Source: Hemerocallis citrina | Lineage: Eukaryota; Streptophyta; Magnoliopsida; Asparagales; Asphodelaceae | Direction: 5' to 3' | NCBI GenBank assembly: GCA_017893485.1 | Contig: CM030366.1 | Coordinates: 77,195,227-77,259,226 of the forward strand | DNA: 64,000 nt | In this document: positions 59,826-64,000 of the stretch, piece after piece | How positions within the stretch are numbered: the first letter of the stretch is position 1 | How the letters are laid out: each line of letters begins with the position of its first letter | Translations under genes and position numbers: made by a program | Notes under the pieces: model-generated | The model's input: only the letters and a program-made list of their open reading frames with translations | What the model was told of the DNA's origin: nothing | Databases searched by the model: none

Positions 59826-60925
59826 TGGGTGACCCACCCCTAGCTCGTTTAAGAGTGAGCTTTGCGGAGCTAAGTCGAACCACGTGTTTGGACTCCGAAC
59901 TCGTGGTTAGATTAGTTCAACGGTTGTGGGAGCAATTCCGAATGGCGAACTACTTCTAGCTCGCTTAGGAGCGATTTTGCGAAGTAGAATCGAGCCAAGT
60001 GTTGGACTCCGAACCATCGTTAGAGTAGTTCAACGGTTGTGGGAGCAATTTTGAATGGCGAACTACTTCTAGCTCGCTTAGGAGCGATCTTGCGAAGTAG
60101 AATCGAGCCAAGTGTTGGACTCCGAACCATCGTTAGAGTAGTTCAGCAGTTGTGGGAGCAATTCCGAATGGCGAACTACTTCTAGCTCGCTTAGGAGCGA
60201 ACTTGCGAAGTAGAATCGAGCCAAGTGTTGGACTCCAAACCATCGTTAGTGTAATTCAATGGTTGTGGGAGCAATTCCGAATGGCGAACTACTTCTAGCT
60301 CGCTTCGGAGCGAACTTGCGAAGCAGAATCGAGCCAAGTGTTGGACTCCAAACCATCGTTAGAGTAGTTCAACGGTTGTGGGAGCAATTCCGAATGGCGA
60401 ACTACTTCTAGCTCGCTTCGGAGCGAACTTGCGAAGCAGAATCGAGCCAAGTGTTGGACTCCAAACCATCGTTAGAGTAATTCAATGGTTGTGGGAGCAA
60501 TTCCAAATGACGAACTACTTCTAGCTCTCTTAGGAGCGATCTTGCGAAGTAGAATCGAGCCAAATGTTGGACTCCAAACCATCGTTAGAGTAATTCAACG
60601 GTTGTGGGAGCAATTCCGAATGGCGAACTACTTCTAGCTCGCTTAGGAGTGAACTTGCAAAGTAGAATCGAGCCAAGCATTGGACTCCGAACCATCGTTA
60701 GGGTAATTCAACGGTTGTGGGAGCAATTCCGAATGGCGAACTACTTCTAGCTCGCTTAGGAGCAAACTTGCGAAGTAAAATCGAGCCAAGCGTTGGACTC
60801 CAAACCATCGTTAGAGTAATTCAACGGTTGTGGGAGCAATTCTGAATGGCGAACTACTTCTAGCTCTCTTAGAAGCGAACTTGCGAAGTAGAATCGAGCC
60901 AAGCGTTGGACTCCGAACCATCGTT
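59826..60925. repeat. E1 array 1: 113-bp satellite, nine to ten units
   Basis: GAGCAATT occurs at 59930, 60043, 60156, 60269, 60382, 60495, 60608, 60721 and 60834: every step is exactly 113 bp. Units carry GGCGAACTACTTCTAGCTCG, CTTGCGAAGTAGAATCGAGC and GGACTCCGAACCATCGTTAG. Two units (60269-60494) share private changes (TTCGGAGCGAACTTGCGAAG), a sign of local duplication. Confidence 0.95.
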
Positions 60926-61108
60926 AGGGTGAAGAATAAAAGCAGTGAGATGTAAATAGTTTTTTCAAGAGTAAAATATGAAAAAGCTTTCTTTATTGAA
61001 GACTAGTGGTCGGCTGCTTCTAAAGTTACAAGACGTTATTACAAGAGAGAAATAAAAGAAAAACAGTACAAGTGATAGGAGAGAAATGGTTTGACATCCT
61101 AAAAATAC
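60926..61108. other. E1 spacer between array 1 and the pol remnant
   Basis: AT-rich; no gene or repeat seen. Confidence 0.6.
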
Positions 61109-61519
61109 TTAGAGAGGCGTTGGTGCTCCCTTTTGGTATTTCAGAAGATGGTCGGCATTCCAGGTCCTGGGGATCTCTCTGCCCTCGAGGTCTTCTGGTC
61201 TGTATGTTCCGGGCCGAACTTCTTTGGCGATCTTATAGGGTCCCTCCCAATTTAGAGTTTCTAGGGAGAGGACTGGACCGAGGGTAGAGGTCATGTAGCA
61301 CTTGCGGGCCGTTTCTTGATTGCCCCTTACTTCCCCTACTCCTGTCCGGGTGGGGAATTTCATCTTGAGATGGTACGCCGAAGGGACGGCTTCTAGAGCT
61401 GCTAAGACGGGTCGGCCTAGGATGACATTGTAAGCTGCAGGGACATCTACGACCATGAAGTCCATCGACTCCGTTCGTGTAATAGGAGTTTTGCCAGCGG
61501 TTACATCGAGGGTGATCAC
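61109..61519 (-). pseudogene. E1 protease C-terminal half fused to integrase tail
   Basis: One open minus frame. The first part (VITLDVTAGKTPITRTESMD, YNVILGRPVLAALEAVPSAY, KMKFPTRTGVGEVRGNQETA) is the second half of protease, as at 37645-37870 in E2. After SLETL it continues NWEGPYKIAKEVRPGTYRPE and WNADHLLKYQ, the GPY/F end of integrase (41020-41130 in E2). RT, RNase H and the integrase core, about 3.1 kb in E2, are deleted between, and the frame is kept across the junction (61247-61262). One base is missing at about 61517 relative to the frame upstream. Confidence 0.85.
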
Positions 61520-62145
61520 CCTTCAATAGTCACTAGCACTCCCGTGAACCCATGGAGCGTGTAGCCGGCGGGCTTGAGTCTATCTCGAGAGAGCTTGAGG
61601 CCCTTGAAAGCAGCGAGGAAGAGGATGTTAACAGAGTTGCCGTTGTCCACTAGGATTCTTTCCACTTTGAAGTTTGCCATGTGAAGGTTGATGACGAGTG
61701 CGTCACAGTGAGGGGTTCGGACACCCTCGAGGTCTTCATCTGAAAATGTGACGGGCACTCCGAGGCTTTTAGGAGGAGGGGTGGCGCTGACCGAATTGAC
61801 TTCTCTTATAAATGCCTTTCGAGAGGAGTTGGAGGAGCCCCCCATTGGGCCCCCATGGATGAGGTGTAAGACACGCTCCTCTTCAAAGTCGGGCATTTCA
61901 TCGCGCTCAGGACGCTTGTTAGCCCCCCGAGGCGGGGGAGGAAGGTCAGCTCGGTCCTTTCTCACGAATTTGGTCAGCTGCCCTCTCTGGATAAGGGCTT
62001 CTATCTCATTCTTCAAGGCCCGACAATCGTTGGTGTCGTGGCCATGGTCCCGATGATTACGGCACCACTTCTCTTTATCCCTCTTCTTGCCAGGGGTGTT
62101 CATTTTTGGTGCAGGAGGTATCACTCCCTCCTTCTCAACTTCCAT
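61516..62145 (-). pseudogene. E1 gag C-terminus (zinc knuckle) and protease active site
   Basis: Open for 210 codons. It has CRNHRDHGHDTNDCRALKNE (C-x2-H-x4-H-x4-C knuckle, all four ligands present), then RVLHLIHGGPMGG and SRKAFIREVNSV. The protease part then reads FSDEDLEGVRTPHCDALVIN and ILVDNGNSVNILFLAAFKGL (active-site D-N-G). gag and protease are in one frame here, while E2 needs a frame change. Confidence 0.85.
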
Positions 62146-62218
62146 GAGAATTGTAGAGATATTGGCGTTAAGGGGAGTAAAATTTTCAAATCTGGGGGGA
62201 TGTCGGTGCTGGCCGTCA

Positions 62219-63694
62219 TTATCCTTCTGGAGCTTCTTGGCTCCTTCCTTTTCTGTAACCTTTCTTAGACCCGGAGGAAGACCCCTCCAAGTTGGGGTTG
62301 TGCTCAGCTTCTTCCGCCCGAATATACTTTTCGCTCCGGAGGAGGAGGTCCGGGAAGTTCTGTGGGGGCTTCTTGGCGAGGGAGGAGCGGAGGCTGGAGT
62401 TGAGGATATTGGACTGAAATGCTGCTGCAGCGACCGACTGGTCGAGGGATGCTATGGACCTGGCTTCAGCTGTGAACCTTTTCACATAGTCTCTCAGCTT
62501 CTCACCCTTCTTCTGGTGGAGGTAGAGTAGCAAGATGCTGGTTTTCTCGGTTCTGCGACTACTCACGAAGTGGGTGACGAAGAGAGTCTCAAACTGCTCG
62601 AAAGAGAATATTGAGGAAGGGGCAAGGCGAGAGTACCATTCTCGAGCTGGGCCCTTGAGAGTTGCAGGGAAGGTTTTGCAAAGCAGAGCATCGGAAGCTT
62701 GATGGATGAGCATGAGGGTCTTGAAGCTTTCGATGTGATCAACGGGGTTGGTTTCCCCGGAATAGGTCTCAAATTGAGGGGGTTTAAAGCCGATTGGTAC
62801 AGGTGCATCCATTATAGTTCGGGAAAAGGAGGTCTACTAGGATGAAGAGTCCTTCCTCTGAGCTCTTCTTCTCGGCCTATCTGACCCAAGCGCCTCTCCA
62901 TTTCGTGAAGACGGCGGTAGACAGCGTCATCCCTTCCCTTCGACGGTAATCAGCCGAGCCTCTAGACTCGTCTTCGTACGAGGGAGAGCGGGGGCTACGA
63001 CGTCGGTAGCTCCTGGAGCGGCGAGGACTTGGCATATGACGGGAGTTGCTAGGAGCGGGAGGAGGAGTTGGGGACCGTCGGCGAGGACTTCGGACCGGAG
63101 GAGGAGAGGGAATCTTTGGAGCATTGGTGTTAGGACGGAGATTGAGAGCTTGTTGGACGGTCGCTTGGAACTGCTGGAACTCGGCACGGGTGATGGGTGC
63201 CTCATCGTTCCTAAGCTGTTGCCGCCCTGCAAGGGAGTGTGGTCTTCTTCTGTGATGCTCGGGGGACTCTCTCTGCCCCCTTCGGGTGGGGGACCTCCTG
63301 TACTTCGGCGGTGAGGAGATTGCTCATCCGGACGGTGTTCGCGGGAGGTTCCCTTTCGGGTCCGCTTTTCATCTAGACGGCGGCGAAGATCCTCATCCTT
63401 CTGCCGATTGGGGACTTTTTGTTGGAAGTCGGAAGCTCAGGGATTGTGAGAGGCCATAGAGTCCGTAGAGGCATTATGAATAGAGACATGGTCCTGGTGG
63501 AGAGGCTGCTTCTGTGGGTTGGGTCCTTTAGGAGGTGGTTGATTCTGAGGAGGAGGCAGGTCCTGTTGGAGTGGGTCCTCCGCTGGAGGAGGAAGTTGCC
63601 CCTGCTGCGGAGCGGGCTGGATGGGAATTTCTTGTTGCTGATCGAGGTTGGGTCCTCGGTTGGACTCCCTGGATCTTACCTTCCTAGGAGGCAT
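62219..63694 (-). pseudogene. gag: E1 gag, N-terminal and core domains
   Basis: The ATG at 63692-63694 opens a basic, then Gln/Pro-rich N-terminus (MPPRKVRSRESNRGPNLDQQ). A stop follows near 63437. The same frame is open again at 62927-63232 (Arg/Ser-rich) and 62219-62812, the gag core: FETYSGETNPVDHIESFKTL, FPATLKGPAREWYSRL, KLRDYVKRFTAEARSI and LRSEKYIRAEEAEHN. All parts lie in one frame but with stops, and a frame change separates it from 61516-62145. It is closely related to E2 gag. Confidence 0.85.
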
Positions 63695-63747
63695 GGCAGG
63701 AGAAGATCTGATCCACGGAAAGAGGGTAGGCAGCTATTCGTTAGGTT

Positions 63748-63765
63748 CCCACAGACGGCGCCAAT
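63748..63765 (-). promoter_or_regulatory. E1 primer-binding site
   Basis: Minus-strand ATTGGCGCCGTCTGTGGG starts two bases inside the 5' LTR. This PBS type is common in Tat elements, and it shows the form from which the E2 site has drifted. Confidence 0.85.
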
Positions 63766-63766
63766 C

Positions 63767-64000
63767 TGTTGCCGCTGAATCTGGTATGGGGCCAAACAGA
63801 TAGTATTTGTGGATTCTTGGAAAACTTTGAATAGCAAACCTGTTACCTGTTCTGCCGGAGTTTGACCGTTGGCTCCCGCTGTTCACCTGCAAAAAGTGCA
63901 AGACACCGGGGTTGATCCCGGCGAAGCACCCTCCGATGCTCAAGTCAGTAATCAGAAGTGATTATGAAAGAGCGTAAAAACTGGTAAAAGATTGATTACC
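63767..64000 (-). repeat. E1 5' LTR (first 234 plus-strand bases; runs off the window)
   Basis: TGTTGCCGCTGAATCTGG and on, aligned without gaps to 53431-53664 with ten substitutions that I can count (about 4%). Confidence 0.95.

Larger units (their letters stand above)
53431..64000 (-). mobile_element. Tat-lineage element E1, non-autonomous deletion derivative
   Basis: Left LTR 53431-54027 and right LTR from 63767 to beyond the window are direct repeats with about ten differences over the 234 bases that can be compared. The PBS (63748-63765) is beside the right LTR and the PPT (54028-54045) beside the left one, so it runs on the minus strand. It has gag, protease and the integrase C-terminal tail only; RT, RNase H and the integrase core are missing. 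Then come array 1, the antisense module (here on the plus strand) and array 2. It was inserted into the caulimovirid remnant. Confidence 0.95.

Noticed and set aside
59826..60925. Regularly spaced array reminiscent of CRISPR
   Set aside because: Units are contiguous 113-bp repeats without unique spacers, inside a plant retrotransposon.

Overview
This is plant nuclear DNA, almost certainly from an angiosperm with a repeat-rich genome. The plant signs are Ty3/gypsy Tat-type retrotransposons with dual RNase H, chromovirus-style LTR elements primed by initiator tRNA-Met, a CACTA transposon, a Helitron, L1-type LINEs, an endogenous caulimovirid, and two host genes of plant families (an NOI/RIN4-like protein and an inositol-tetrakisphosphate kinase fragment). 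The species cannot be told. Most of the window is nested mobile DNA and almost no reading frame is intact.

Layout. 1-1559: right end of a CACTA transposon, lying in the satellite of a Tat element (E3, 1560-9648, plus strand) whose antisense gene is split by a 2.5-kb solo LTR (2433-4950). E3 lies in the 5' LTR of a non-coding LTR element (F, 9649-26916). The 3' LTR of F is split by a second non-coding LTR element (G, 14225-22900, minus strand) and a 5'-truncated LINE (about 24100-25286). F lies in the satellite of another Tat element (E4, 26917-31001), whose 3' LTR holds a solo LTR that holds a TRIM (29397-30636). 31002-35139 is probably host DNA. It carries a LINE-mobilised chimeric retrocopy of an ITPK gene with a 16-bp target duplication, and an exon of an NOI-domain gene. 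35140-49542 is a complete Tat element (E2) with matching 5-bp target duplications, probably in the intron after that exon. 50.1-53.43 kb is a decayed caulimovirid copy split by a Helitron. 53431 to the window end is a fourth Tat element (E1, minus strand), which has lost RT, RNase H and most of integrase.

Main observation. The three informative Tat elements (E1, E2, E3) share one architecture: gag-pol, then a satellite array, then an antisense transcription unit, then a second array, then the polypurine tract and LTR. The antisense unit encodes a protein of the 'putative gypsy-type transposon' family (called ORF X here) in three exons with conserved splice sites, followed by a coiled-coil exon (ORF Y) that starts at a splice acceptor. 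TATA-like promoters and a shared 17-bp motif downstream of ORF X accompany it. Extra and antisense ORFs are known from Ogre/Tat elements, and amplified tandem repeats from Retand. The conserved splicing, the possible X-to-Y alternative terminal exon, the two flanking arrays (one with exact 273-bp higher-order repeats) and a covarying stem-loop at the polypurine tract deserve follow-up. Other notable items are the LINE-ITPK chimera, a tRNA-Met 5' fragment inside G, and a 27-bp minisatellite shared by F and G.
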